Virus record (IMG/VR): IMGVR_UViG_3300021185_001776
Coordinates: 1 to 30,657 of that record
DNA from: a virus
Strand: one strand, 5' to 3'
DNA: 30,657 bases
Positions 1 to 6,468 of the stretch are shown here, in pieces; positions within the stretch are counted from its first letter, which is position 1, and every line of letters starts with the position of its first letter. The notes under the pieces were generated by a model. The model was not told the origin of the DNA. It saw only the letters and a list, made by a program, of their open reading frames with translations, and ran no database searches. The position numbers and the translations under genes are program-made.

Positions 1-14
1 ATTTGGAGACTTAG

Positions 15-416
15 ATGGCTGAAGGCAAAAAGTATGACGGAGGAAAGCCCCAGATGCACCTGCTTCCTCCCAAAGCTATAGAAGAAGTAGCTGATGTACT
101 AACATTTGGTGCAGTGAAGTATGGCGAGCACAACTGGAAGAAGCTAGACAATCTACAAAACAGATACACTAGTGCAGCTCTGAGACATATCTTTCAAAGT
201 ATGGAACAAGAGCTAGATGAAGAAACTGGATGTTACCACGAAGCACATGCAATATGCTGTTTATTATTCAAATTGGAGGCGAAATTAAATGAGGCGCGGA
301 GTAAAGAAGAAGGACTACGAGAATCTGAGCGCAGCCAACGTCAAGAAAGTAATATCTCTGTTGACCCCTGGAGAGGGTACTTCACAGTCGGCGATTACGA
401 AAAAAGCCGCGTGTGA
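15..416 (+). CDS. MazG-like dATP/dGTP diphosphohydrolase-type protein
   Basis: Residues 8-92 match the phage MazG-like family annotated as dATP/dGTP diphosphohydrolase (N-terminal domain). There is an early GGKPQMHLLPP motif, then LTFGAVKYGEHNW, an RYTSAALRH helix and an acidic EELDEETG/HEAHAICCLL segment. Conserved Glu, Asp and His residues of this all-alpha fold would bind Mg2+ and a nucleotide, converting a dNTP to dNMP plus pyrophosphate in the cytoplasm. Phages use such enzymes to adjust dNTP pools, which fits the RNR and polymerase genes downstream. A GGAG lies about 6 nt before the ATG. Oddity: the recognisable domain ends near residue 92, yet the frame runs another ~40 low-complexity residues and overlaps the next gene by 128 nt. 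The tail may be run-on after loss of a stop. The family call is from pattern memory. Confidence 0.62.
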   Translation: MAEGKKYDGGKPQMHLLPPKAIEEVADVLTFGAVKYGEHNWKKLDNLQNRYTSAALRHIFQSMEQELDEETGCYHEAHAICCLLFKLEAKLNEARSKEEGLRESERSQRQESNISVDPWRGYFTVGDYEKSRV

Positions 417-1011
417 TATGCTCAACATCTCGTATAATACTACGAGATTGGATAGAATCATTGAAGATTTCTTAGAGACACAAGCATATGTAGCTAAGCG
501 TAAATCAATGAATCGTGGTAAGCCGGCTACGGATATCGAGATTGGAGAGGCTGTAATGAGTTATCTTCAAGGTGCTACAATAGCAGATATTGCTAAAGGT
601 TTGTACCGATCTCCGTCTTTCGTCAAGAATTTGATCGAAAGGGTTGGAGTACCACAAAGACTTACTTCAAAAGACCAAGTAGGAGAAATAGACTATCTTC
701 CAGATGAGTGTGTCTCCGATTCTTTTGAGATAGGTGAGATAGTCTGGTCTGCTAGGTATCATCGTGCAGGTACAGTTATGAAGGAATTAAGCCCTACTTA
801 TGTTCAATCTAGGAAGGGTCTTGCTAATACTGACTATGAAGCAAAGTATGCGTGCAAATGCTACGATATACATATTTCAGAAGCTACAGATAGCGAAGAC
901 TCTATGTTTCCAGGCGTATCAGCAGGTGGCTTTTTTGCATCTTCTACAGCTTATGACCTTGGTAAACTCACTCACTTGCAAAAGTATGGAGTAAACCTAG
1001 AGACCTTGTAA
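289..1011 (+). CDS. Predicted helix-turn-helix DNA-binding protein
   Basis: This 240-residue protein is not a family I recognise by name. Its N-terminal 60 residues are basic (MRRGVKKKDY) with a possible winged-helix pattern. Residues about 85-125 read as a helix-turn-helix: a helix around IGEAVMSYLQG, a turn at ATIADIAKGL, then a recognition-like helix SPSFVKNLIERVG and a short basic exit. The C-terminal half (about 140-240) is mixed and contains clustered Cys (YACKCYD). The start is supported by GGAGG at 275-279 with about 9 nt to the ATG. A promoter begins right after the stop at 1011. A phage transcriptional regulator is the simplest reading, but DNA binding and target are inferred from the HTH pattern only. 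Confidence 0.5.
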   Translation: MRRGVKKKDYENLSAANVKKVISLLTPGEGTSQSAITKKAACDMLNISYNTTRLDRIIEDFLETQAYVAKRKSMNRGKPATDIEIGEAVMSYLQGATIADIAKGLYRSPSFVKNLIERVGVPQRLTSKDQVGEIDYLPDECVSDSFEIGEIVWSARYHRAGTVMKELSPTYVQSRKGLANTDYEAKYACKCYDIHISEATDSEDSMFPGVSAGGFFASSTAYDLGKLTHLQKYGVNLETL

Positions 1012-1021
1012 AAAATAATTC

Positions 1022-1051
1022 TTGACAGAAAGCTCAAAACTTTTATATAAT
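1022..1051 (+). promoter_or_regulatory. sigma70-type promoter P1
   Basis: TTGACA (1022-1027), an 18-nt spacer and TATAAT (1046-1051) form a near-perfect promoter. It follows an A-rich stretch that starts at the stop codon of the upstream gene (TAA at 1009-1011, then AAAAATAATTC). It drives the HTH gene starting at 1085 and shares the TTCTTGAC core with five other promoters in this window. Confidence 0.88.
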
Positions 1052-1084
1052 ATTATTTCAAATTTAGAGAAGGAGAAACAAATC

Positions 1085-1447
1085 GTGGCATGGGACGACG
1101 AGAAGAAAGCAGCAGTAATTGAAGCGTACGAAGGAGCAGACCCCACCCCTGAGAACTCTATGGAGATCGTCAAGGACTTGGCAGATGAATATGAAGAGTC
1201 ACCTAATGGTGTTCGGATGATTCTAACCAAAGCCGGTGTCTACGTTAAGAAGACTCCTGCAGCTTCAAGTAAATCTTCTGGAGGCACTAGTGCTGGGGGT
1301 ACGCGAGTATCTAAAGCAGCCGCTCAGGAGTCATTAATAGCCGCACTCACCGATGCGGGTCAAGAAATTGACAATGATATTGTTGATAAATTGACAGGTA
1401 AAGCTGCACAGTATTTTACTGCTGTAATTACCGCTGTTAATGCCTAA
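1085..1447 (+). CDS. Small HTH (Myb/SANT-like) DNA-binding protein with C-terminal helical domain
   Basis: This 120-residue protein starts at a GTG with AGGAG at 1071-1075. An upstream in-frame TTG at 1022 is the promoter -35 itself, so it cannot be the start for that transcript. Residues 1-55 (WDDEKKAAVIEAYEG ... PNGVRMILTKAGV) look like a short three-helix DNA-binding unit, with the last helix GVRMILTKAGV as the likely recognition helix. A Ser/Gly/Thr-rich linker (about 58-75) leads to a small C-terminal helical segment. The last helix closely resembles GVKTMLTRRGI at the end of the protein encoded at 3964-4689, so the two are likely paralogous. The gene has its own promoter and hairpin terminator, so it is a monocistronic unit. 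Likely a phage regulator or nucleoid-type protein; the role is inferred. Confidence 0.6.
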   Translation: MAWDDEKKAAVIEAYEGADPTPENSMEIVKDLADEYEESPNGVRMILTKAGVYVKKTPAASSKSSGGTSAGGTRVSKAAAQESLIAALTDAGQEIDNDIVDKLTGKAAQYFTAVITAVNA

Positions 1448-1470
1448 ATCCAAGCCCTAACAGGCCTGGT

Positions 1471-1510
1471 AAACGTCAGAGAGTTCCCCGCTCTCTGACG
1501 TTTCTTTGCA
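1471..1510 (+). terminator. Rho-independent terminator
   Basis: A perfect 13-bp inverted repeat (1471-1483 with 1491-1503, arms AAACGTCAGAGAG / CTCTCTGACGTTT) encloses a 7-nt loop and is followed by TTTCTTTG. It lies 23 nt after the stop of the HTH gene. The U-run is interrupted, so read-through is possible. Confidence 0.82.
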
Positions 1511-1577
1511 TCTACATCTTGAACCTGAGAAGTCAGCATTGCAAAAGATTTTGCTAACCTGCAACAAAGGAAGAAAG

Positions 1578-1844
1578 ATGAAAAAAGAAGCCCTAGCCGC
1601 TCTAGTAAGAGATTACGGAGACGCTGTTATAACATATAGAAGTGAGAATTCTAACAAGCTAAAGTATAATGTTTGTACTCTTGACTTTTCTACTCCTTAC
1701 ATTAAAGGTAAGAGTAGTCGAGCTAAAGAAGATAAAACTACATTACTATTATTTTGCTGGGACACAGATTCTTACAGGCTTTTAAAGCCTTCTACTGTTA
1801 CTAGCGTAGTTCCTTTAGGCTCTGTACTTAAAAACGGTAAGTAG
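1578..1844 (+). CDS. Hypothetical small beta-rich protein
   Basis: This 88-residue protein is of unknown family. The ATG at 1578 is chosen because AAGGAAG precedes it at 1567-1573; the longer in-frame TTG at 1506 sits in the terminator tail and has no ribosome site. After an N-terminal helix (MKKEALAALVRDYG) the sequence alternates in beta fashion: AVITYRS, KYNVCTLDF, KTTLLLFCWD, SYRLLKPSTV. That suggests a compact barrel or WYL/SH3-like fold, which I cannot confirm. It lies 2 nt upstream of the PC4-like gene, so the two are probably co-translated and may work together. No transmembrane or signal segment is visible. Confidence 0.55.
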   Translation: MKKEALAALVRDYGDAVITYRSENSNKLKYNVCTLDFSTPYIKGKSSRAKEDKTTLLLFCWDTDSYRLLKPSTVTSVVPLGSVLKNGK

Positions 1845-1846
1845 TA

Positions 1847-2146
1847 ATGGACTTATATCAAGCCCCCGAACTCTACGAAAGAACTATACACTACGATACT
1901 GATAAAGAAATTCAGATTCGTTTAACTGTAAGTACCTTTCGTGGAGTTGAATATCTTAGCCTAAGAAAGTATTACCTAGATTTTTTCGAAGAGTGGAAAC
2001 CTACTCCCGAAGGTATTTCTATGCCTATTGATTTCTCTAACTCAAAAGAGCTATTCATAGGTCTCACAGAAATATTGTCCCTAGCAGAATCTAAAGCTGT
2101 AATACAAGAGCACTTCAAAGAACTTATTGAGGATATCTACAAATAA
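1847..2146 (+). CDS. PC4-like ssDNA-binding / transcription cofactor protein
   Basis: At 99 residues the protein matches the PC4 (transcriptional coactivator p15) fold. Strands are visible at EIQIRLTVSTFRG and VEYLSLRKYYLDF, followed by EEWKPTPEGISMPIDF and a long helix from about 68. The core pattern is R-x-T-V-S-x-(F)-R-G-V-x-Y-L-S-(I/L)-R-x-Y-Y, then W-(K)-P-T-x-(E)-G-I-S-(M), as in bacterial and phage PC4 proteins. These dimerise through the helix and bind ssDNA on the beta face; PC4-like proteins are known in bacteria and phages (T5 is one I recall). The ATG follows the upstream stop by 2 nt. Position among regulators and before the ligase fits a role in transcription or replication; which one is not shown by the sequence. 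Confidence 0.72.
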   Translation: MDLYQAPELYERTIHYDTDKEIQIRLTVSTFRGVEYLSLRKYYLDFFEEWKPTPEGISMPIDFSNSKELFIGLTEILSLAESKAVIQEHFKELIEDIYK

Positions 2147-2149
2147 TTC

Positions 2150-2178
2150 TTGACTTCTTATCTGAATTTATATATAAT
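2150..2178 (+). promoter_or_regulatory. sigma70-type promoter P2
   Basis: TTGACT (2150-2155), a 17-nt spacer and TATAAT (2173-2178). The preceding AAATAATTC includes the stop codon (TAA, 2144-2146) of the PC4-like gene. It drives the first ligase gene at 2206, giving a short leader of about 20 nt that contains the ribosome site. Confidence 0.88.
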
Positions 2179-2205
2179 AGTTTTATAAATTGATGGAGAG
2201 AAGAA

Positions 2206-3150
2206 TTGAAACACTTTTTAGATTATGCAGCCAAGTGCTACTACGAAGGCAGTCCTGTTATATCAGATGGAGAGTTTGACGCTCTTGCTGATAGATATTC
2301 TTATGGTAAAGTTGGTCACACTGATAGCGGTGGAACTACTCACGCATATAAAATGTACTCTCTTCAGAAGTTCTTTGAGCTGGAAGGCGTCTGTAACAAC
2401 TTAGAAGATTATGTATCTACTCCTAAGTTAGACGGTGCAGCAGTGTCTATTCTATATGTAAATGGACGGCTAGCAATGGGTCTTACTCGTGGCGATGGTG
2501 TGAAAGGTCAAGTCATCACTGATAAGATAGCACATCTTGTTCCAAACGAAATTCTACTTACAGGCACTGTTCAGATTACTGGAGAGGTTGTATGTCCTTC
2601 ATCTGTAACAAATGCTCGTAACGTCGCAGCGGGGTCATTGAACCTTAAAAGCATAGAAGAGTTCAAAACTCGCCCCGTAGAGTTTGTAGCCTATGATATC
2701 CAGGGCGATATTGACTTCAGAACTTGGATACGAGCAATGCTTGCGTTAGAGTTTCAAGGCTTTCAGACTGTGTACAAATTTGACGCAAGTAACTATCCTA
2801 CAGATGGTATCGTGTACCGAATCAATGATTATGAGGTTTTCTCAGAGATGGGCTTCACCGCTCATCATCCTAGAGGAGCTTTTGCTCTCAAAGAGCAGAA
2901 GGAAGGAGTGGTAACAACACTTCTTGATGTTGTGTGGCAAGTAGGCAAAAGCGGGGTCGTAAGCCCTGTTGCAATCTTAGAGCCTATTCTAATAGGGGAT
3001 GCTACGATATCACGAGCTACCCTACACAACATCGAATACATACGAGAACTAGACCTTGAAATAGGTTGTAAAGTAGAAGTTATTAGATCAGGAGAGATCA
3101 TCCCACGAGTTGTAAAAAGAGTGGGATACCTCTCAAAAAATAATTCTTGA
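2206..3150 (+). CDS. ligA: NAD+-dependent DNA ligase, N-terminal part (adenylation + OB)
   Basis: This 314-residue protein holds a shortened Ia domain (YYEGSPVISDGEFDAL, residues 12-27, the NMN-binding motif), then the nucleotidyltransferase core with catalytic Lys74 in KLDG. It also has TRGDG, the NARNVAAGSLN motif, and the GIVYR motif. The OB fold follows at about 225-310 (VVWQVGKSGVVSPVA, SRATLHN, GEIIPRVV). The enzyme seals nicks using NAD+. The zinc-finger, HhH and BRCT parts of a normal ~670-residue LigA are missing here and are encoded by the next gene. The start is a TTG with GGAG at 2195-2198; no better in-frame start exists. The stop TGA (3148-3150) is part of the -35 box of the next promoter. 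Phage T5 is also annotated with a two-gene NAD ligase. Confidence 0.93.
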   Translation: MKHFLDYAAKCYYEGSPVISDGEFDALADRYSYGKVGHTDSGGTTHAYKMYSLQKFFELEGVCNNLEDYVSTPKLDGAAVSILYVNGRLAMGLTRGDGVKGQVITDKIAHLVPNEILLTGTVQITGEVVCPSSVTNARNVAAGSLNLKSIEEFKTRPVEFVAYDIQGDIDFRTWIRAMLALEFQGFQTVYKFDASNYPTDGIVYRINDYEVFSEMGFTAHHPRGAFALKEQKEGVVTTLLDVVWQVGKSGVVSPVAILEPILIGDATISRATLHNIEYIRELDLEIGCKVEVIRSGEIIPRVVKRVGYLSKNNS

Positions 3151-3175
3151 CTTTTACCTTACTTTTCCGTATAAT
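3147..3175 (+). promoter_or_regulatory. sigma70-type promoter P3, between the ligase halves
   Basis: TTGACT (3147-3152), a 17-nt spacer and TATAAT (3170-3175), preceded by AAAAAATAATTC as in P1 and P2. The TGA that ends the N-terminal ligase gene (3148-3150) lies inside the -35 hexamer. Transcription from here would give separate expression of the C-terminal ligase gene and the HTH gene at 3964. Confidence 0.88.
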
Positions 3176-3202
3176 ATCTTTTCAACTTAAGGAAGAAACA
3201 GA

Positions 3203-3964
3203 ATGACAGAAATTCAAGCTCCGACACATTGCCCTTCGTGCAACTCGTCACTTGAATGGTCGAACCATTTACTTTACTGTAGAAATTCTGACTGTGATTC
3301 TCAATCAGCTAAAAAGCTGGAGCATTTCGCTAAAACTCTAAAAATCAAGGGACTCGGTCCTGCCTCCATAAATAAACTGGGATTGACCAGTTTAGAGGAG
3401 ATCTATGCCCTGGATTTGGATACCCTTTGCGAGAAGCTCTCTTCTGATAAGTTAGGACAGAAACTGTTTGAAGAGATAGAAAAGTCTAAGCTAGTAGCAT
3501 TAGAAACTTTGTTGCCCGCATTTAGTATTCCTCTAATTGGCAAAACTGCCGCAGAAAAATTATCCAAAGTCTGCAATCGAATTGAAGACATAGACTATGG
3601 TATCTGCGCTAAAGCCGGTTTGGGAGAAAAAGCTGCAAAAAGTCTTATGCACTGGATTACGCATGATTTCTATTGTTTTTATGATGGTTACTTACCGTTT
3701 ACTTTTAAGTTCTCGTCAGTACCTCAGCCTTCAGCTTCCAAAGGCATAGTTTGCATCTCTGGAAAGCTGGTTAGTTATAAAACTAAAGCTGAAGCCGCTA
3801 CGGTTCTTGAAAGTTTAGGCTACACTATCAAGAGCAGTTTAACAAAAGAAGTAACGATTCTAGTCAATGAAAGTGGAATAGAATCACTCAAGACTATCAA
3901 AGCCAGAGAATCTGGCGTTGAAGTAATAACTAACCTTAAAACTTTTATTTTGGAGAATATATAA
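3203..3964 (+). CDS. NAD+-dependent DNA ligase, C-terminal part (Zn finger, HhH, BRCT)
   Basis: The 253-residue protein is the missing half of LigA. A four-Cys zinc finger (Cys10, Cys13, Cys26, Cys31) comes first. Helix-hairpin-helix repeats follow (LKIKGLGPASINKLG at about 47-61, PAFSIPLIGKTAAEKL at about 110-125, AGLGEKAAKSL). A C-terminal BRCT-like domain is at about 180-253 (GIVCISGKL, AATVLESLGYTIKSSLTKEVTILV). These parts grip DNA and would need to assemble with the adenylation half to form a ligase. AAGGAAG (3189-3195) precedes the ATG, and an in-frame TAA lies at 3188-3190. The gene is therefore independently initiated, and a single indel would not fuse the halves. It overlaps the next gene by 1 nt (TAATG). 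Confidence 0.9.
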   Translation: MTEIQAPTHCPSCNSSLEWSNHLLYCRNSDCDSQSAKKLEHFAKTLKIKGLGPASINKLGLTSLEEIYALDLDTLCEKLSSDKLGQKLFEEIEKSKLVALETLLPAFSIPLIGKTAAEKLSKVCNRIEDIDYGICAKAGLGEKAAKSLMHWITHDFYCFYDGYLPFTFKFSSVPQPSASKGIVCISGKLVSYKTKAEAATVLESLGYTIKSSLTKEVTILVNESGIESLKTIKARESGVEVITNLKTFILENI

Positions 3965-4689
3965 TGGCAGTCCCTAAGTGGAATGACGAACGTACATCAC
4001 AACTCACTGGCTATGTAGGCAATGAGTCCCCCGTATCACAAGCAACTGTAGCAGCCGCTGCAGAAGAGCTTGAAACATCTTCACGATCTATCTCTAGCAA
4101 ATTGCGAAAGATGGGTTTCGAAGTAGAACTTGCATCAGCAGCAGGAGGCAAAGCCTTCTCAGCAGAGCAAGAAGCGACTCTCGCTACCTTTGTATCTGAC
4201 AACAGCGGCACATATACTTATGCTGAAGTTGCTCAGTACTTTGAGCAAGGCGCGTTCTCTCCTAAGCAGATTCAAGGAAAGATTCTGTCTATGGAACTAA
4301 CTGCTCATATCAAAGCTGCTCCTAAGCCTGAGACTGTGAAAACATACTCAGACGCTGAAGAAGCTACTTTCATTGAGATGGTTAACTCTGGCGCATTTGT
4401 AGAGGCTATCGCCGAAGCAATGGGTCGCAGCGTAAGCTCAGTTCGCGGTAAGGCTCTTAGTCTTCTTCGTTCTGGCGCTATCGATGCTATCCCACGCCAG
4501 GAAAACACCAAGTCTGCGGCTAAAGAAGATCCTCTTGCAGCGATCGGAAACATTGCAGACCTTACAGTAGAGCAGATCGCAGAGACTGTCGGCAAAACTG
4601 TTCGTGGTGTTAAAACTATGCTAACTCGTCGCGGTATCACTGCCGCTGACTATGATGGCGCAGCCAAGAAAGAAAAAGCTGCACAGTAG
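3964..4689 (+). CDS. Multi-HTH DNA-binding protein with four tandem repeats
   Basis: This 241-residue, Ala-rich protein appears to be built from four imperfect three-helix units. They begin near residues 6 (KWNDERTSQL ... SSRSISSKLRKMGF), 63 (FSAEQEATLATFV ... SPKQIQGKILSM), 121 (YSDAEEATFIEMV ... SVSSVRGKALSLL) and about 190 (IADLTVEQIAETVGKTVRGVKTMLTRRGI). Each unit ends in a basic recognition-like helix. The last one resembles the protein at 1085-1447. Such arrays suggest binding to repeated sites or coating DNA, and might give regulatory control of the phage promoters; this is inference. Phage T5 encodes an early DNA-binding/transcription factor (D5) of similar size in the same neighbourhood, but homology cannot be shown here. 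GGAG at 3952-3955 supports the start. A hairpin terminator follows. Confidence 0.62.
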   Translation: MAVPKWNDERTSQLTGYVGNESPVSQATVAAAAEELETSSRSISSKLRKMGFEVELASAAGGKAFSAEQEATLATFVSDNSGTYTYAEVAQYFEQGAFSPKQIQGKILSMELTAHIKAAPKPETVKTYSDAEEATFIEMVNSGAFVEAIAEAMGRSVSSVRGKALSLLRSGAIDAIPRQENTKSAAKEDPLAAIGNIADLTVEQIAETVGKTVRGVKTMLTRRGITAADYDGAAKKEKAAQ

Positions 4690-4700
4690 TATAGTATTAC

Positions 4701-4734
4701 CAAGTGTTAGTTAATTCTGACTAACACTTGTTTT
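4701..4734 (+). terminator. Rho-independent terminator or attenuator before the helicase gene
   Basis: An 11-bp perfect inverted repeat (4701-4711 with 4720-4730, CAAGTGTTAGT / ACTAACACTTG) with an 8-nt loop is followed by TTTT. It lies 12 nt after the HTH gene's stop. No promoter is visible between it and the helicase start at 4758, so helicase transcription probably depends on read-through or antitermination. Confidence 0.72.
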
Positions 4735-4757
4735 GATAGGTTCGGGAGACACCTTAA

Positions 4758-6107
4758 TTGAATATCGCTAGTGCTTTAATCAAGCAAGTCATTGCTTTGC
4801 AAGACTTCGAGACTTGGAGCCGGTTGCGTAAACACTATCTACCCACAGAGTATGATACTCTGTACAAGGTTATAGATTCTCATTGCGATAAGTATCATCA
4901 AGTGCCTACATTTGATGATCTTCGCTATGAGATTCGTGATGGTGCTACACGCGACAGGCTTTATGCCATAGAAGGCATAGATGTAGATGCTGAGCCTCTG
5001 CATCTTCTCGAATATCTGAAGAATGAGTACGCGCAAAGAGAAATTTTGGGGTCTCTGGAAACCTATATAGATCAGTCTGTGGCTTTTGAAGACGCAGACG
5101 AATCTCTTGCTCACCTTCACCAGATCGTTCTTGATGTAGAAAACAAAGTTGAACTTCAAGACCCAGAGGAGAATATGCAATATATTCAACTCTTCGACCC
5201 TGATGAAGAGGTAAGCAAGTACCTGCCCCTCGGTCTCAATTCAGATTATGATGATAAGATTAAATTCTCTCCTAGAGACCTTATTCTTGTCGGAGGTCGA
5301 CGTGGGTCAGGTAAATCAATAACTTGTGCCAATCTTGCTAACAATGTATTTAACTCAGGCAAGTCTGCAATCTATTTCACTATTGAGATGGACAGCAGGC
5401 AGACTCTTCAACGTTGTGCTGCAATCGCAACGGGGATACCATTCTCTAGATTAAAGTTGAAAAACCTTAATGTTACTGAGTGGGAAAAAGTTGCTGGATG
5501 GTGGGCTAACCGCTTTACTGGCGGGGCTGACTGCTTGAAAGATTACAAACAGCACAGAAACTTCGAAAAGTTCCATCGTACACTAACATCCACTTGCGAG
5601 CTTCTCCCGACTCAGCAGCTAGATGTTGTGTATGACCCATCTTTGACAATATCCAAAATCAAAGCGGAGCTTGATAAGAAAGTTAAGTCGCTAAATGTAG
5701 GTGTAGTCATTGTTGACTATATCAATCAAGTAAAGCGTTCTGCCCTGCCCTCACGGGGCGGTCAGTATGACTGGACTGAGCAGATAGAAGTTAGTAAGGC
5801 GCTAAAAGCAATGGCACAGGAATTTGAGGTTCCAATATTTTCTCCTTACCAGACTGACGCTAGTGGTGAAGCTAGATTCGCAAAGGGTATCTTGGACGCC
5901 GCAGATGCTGCGTACGCTCTCGAGACCTGGAGTCCGGAAGATAATTGTATCACTTTCAACTGCGTTAAGATGCGTAATAACTCTATGGATTCTTTCACTT
6001 CTACAATGGAGTGGGACTCATTAAAGATTGGCCCAGAGACTTCCATGTCTCCAAAAGATGCAGAGGAATCTGGGCTTAAATCTGGTGAGAGTATTGACGA
6101 TCTCTAA
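4758..6107 (+). CDS. dnaB: Replicative DNA helicase, DnaB/RecA-fold
   Basis: The 449-residue protein unwinds DNA at the fork as a hexamer. The N-terminal ~150 residues are helical, as in phage DnaB-type helicases. The RecA-fold motor follows: Walker A GGRRGSGKS (residues 179-187), an acidic motif YFTIEMDSRQTLQR, Walker B VGVVIVDYINQV, and a later SPYQTDASGEARF segment equivalent to the glutamine sensor region. The end (SPKDAEESGLKSGESIDDL) is acidic and probably flexible. The start is a TTG with GGGAG at 4744-4748. It is followed by a promoter and, 0.5 kb later, by the primase, the usual helicase-primase-polymerase set. Phage T5 has a helicase in the same position. It is slightly shorter than bacterial DnaB (about 470 aa). 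Confidence 0.9.
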   Translation: MNIASALIKQVIALQDFETWSRLRKHYLPTEYDTLYKVIDSHCDKYHQVPTFDDLRYEIRDGATRDRLYAIEGIDVDAEPLHLLEYLKNEYAQREILGSLETYIDQSVAFEDADESLAHLHQIVLDVENKVELQDPEENMQYIQLFDPDEEVSKYLPLGLNSDYDDKIKFSPRDLILVGGRRGSGKSITCANLANNVFNSGKSAIYFTIEMDSRQTLQRCAAIATGIPFSRLKLKNLNVTEWEKVAGWWANRFTGGADCLKDYKQHRNFEKFHRTLTSTCELLPTQQLDVVYDPSLTISKIKAELDKKVKSLNVGVVIVDYINQVKRSALPSRGGQYDWTEQIEVSKALKAMAQEFEVPIFSPYQTDASGEARFAKGILDAADAAYALETWSPEDNCITFNCVKMRNNSMDSFTSTMEWDSLKIGPETSMSPKDAEESGLKSGESIDDL

Positions 6108-6115
6108 AATACTTC

Positions 6116-6144
6116 TTGACACTCCTGTTCTTTTTTAGTATAAT
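6116..6144 (+). promoter_or_regulatory. sigma70-type promoter P4
   Basis: TTGACA (6116-6121), a 17-nt spacer and TATAAT (6139-6144). The preceding sequence AAAATACTTC follows the helicase stop directly. It would drive the small basic protein gene at 6178, and probably the primase and polymerase downstream, since no terminator is visible before them. Confidence 0.88.
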
Positions 6145-6177
6145 ATACATATTAAATAATTACAGGAGTTCTTTTCT

Positions 6178-6468
6178 ATGATGGTTTATACAGACAGCAA
6201 GTATCGACCAGTCACTCGTAACCGTAAAAAACTGCCCTCCAAGCCTAAGCGCACTAAGCCTAAGTTTGTACCCTACACACCTACATCACAGGTGTTTCGC
6301 AGGGAAACTCCAGAGTACCCCTCTGTAGTATCTAAGTCAGCAGTACCTACCAAAACAGACGACTCTTATAGAGCAGAAGTATCTAAGAAATACACACTAG
6401 CACCTGCATATAATAAAGGTGCATACCAAGTAATCAGTATCGACAATGTGGAGCATATAGGAAAGTAA
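6178..6468 (+). CDS. Hypothetical basic, proline-rich protein
   Basis: No family recognised for this 96-residue protein. The N-terminal third is strongly basic (NRKKLPSKPKRTKPKF) and Pro-rich, and the remainder carries repeated Tyr/Ser/Thr and Pro, with a short hydrophobic AYQVISIDNV near the end. It looks largely disordered with nucleic-acid-binding potential. The start has AGGAG at 6164-6168 with 9 nt spacing; two consecutive ATGs (6178, 6181) are possible starts. It is the first gene behind promoter P4 and overlaps the following 52-residue gene by 1 nt. Placement between helicase and primase suggests a replication or host-takeover role, but nothing in the sequence proves it. Confidence 0.6.
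   Translation: MMVYTDSKYRPVTRNRKKLPSKPKRTKPKFVPYTPTSQVFRRETPEYPSVVSKSAVPTKTDDSYRAEVSKKYTLAPAYNKGAYQVISIDNVEHIGK

Noticed and set aside
1022-1084. Longer start at TTG 1022 for the HTH gene
   Set aside because: That TTG is the promoter -35 itself and lies upstream of the transcript start. The GTG at 1085 has AGGAG.
1506-1577. Longer start at TTG 1506 for the 88-residue protein
   Set aside because: It lies in the terminator tail with no ribosome site; ATG 1578 has AAGGAAG.
2206-3964. Ligase split as a simple frameshift or sequencing error
   Set aside because: The 52 nt between halves contain a promoter and a ribosome site, and the second half has an in-frame stop 13-15 nt upstream of its start. 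One indel would not fuse them.
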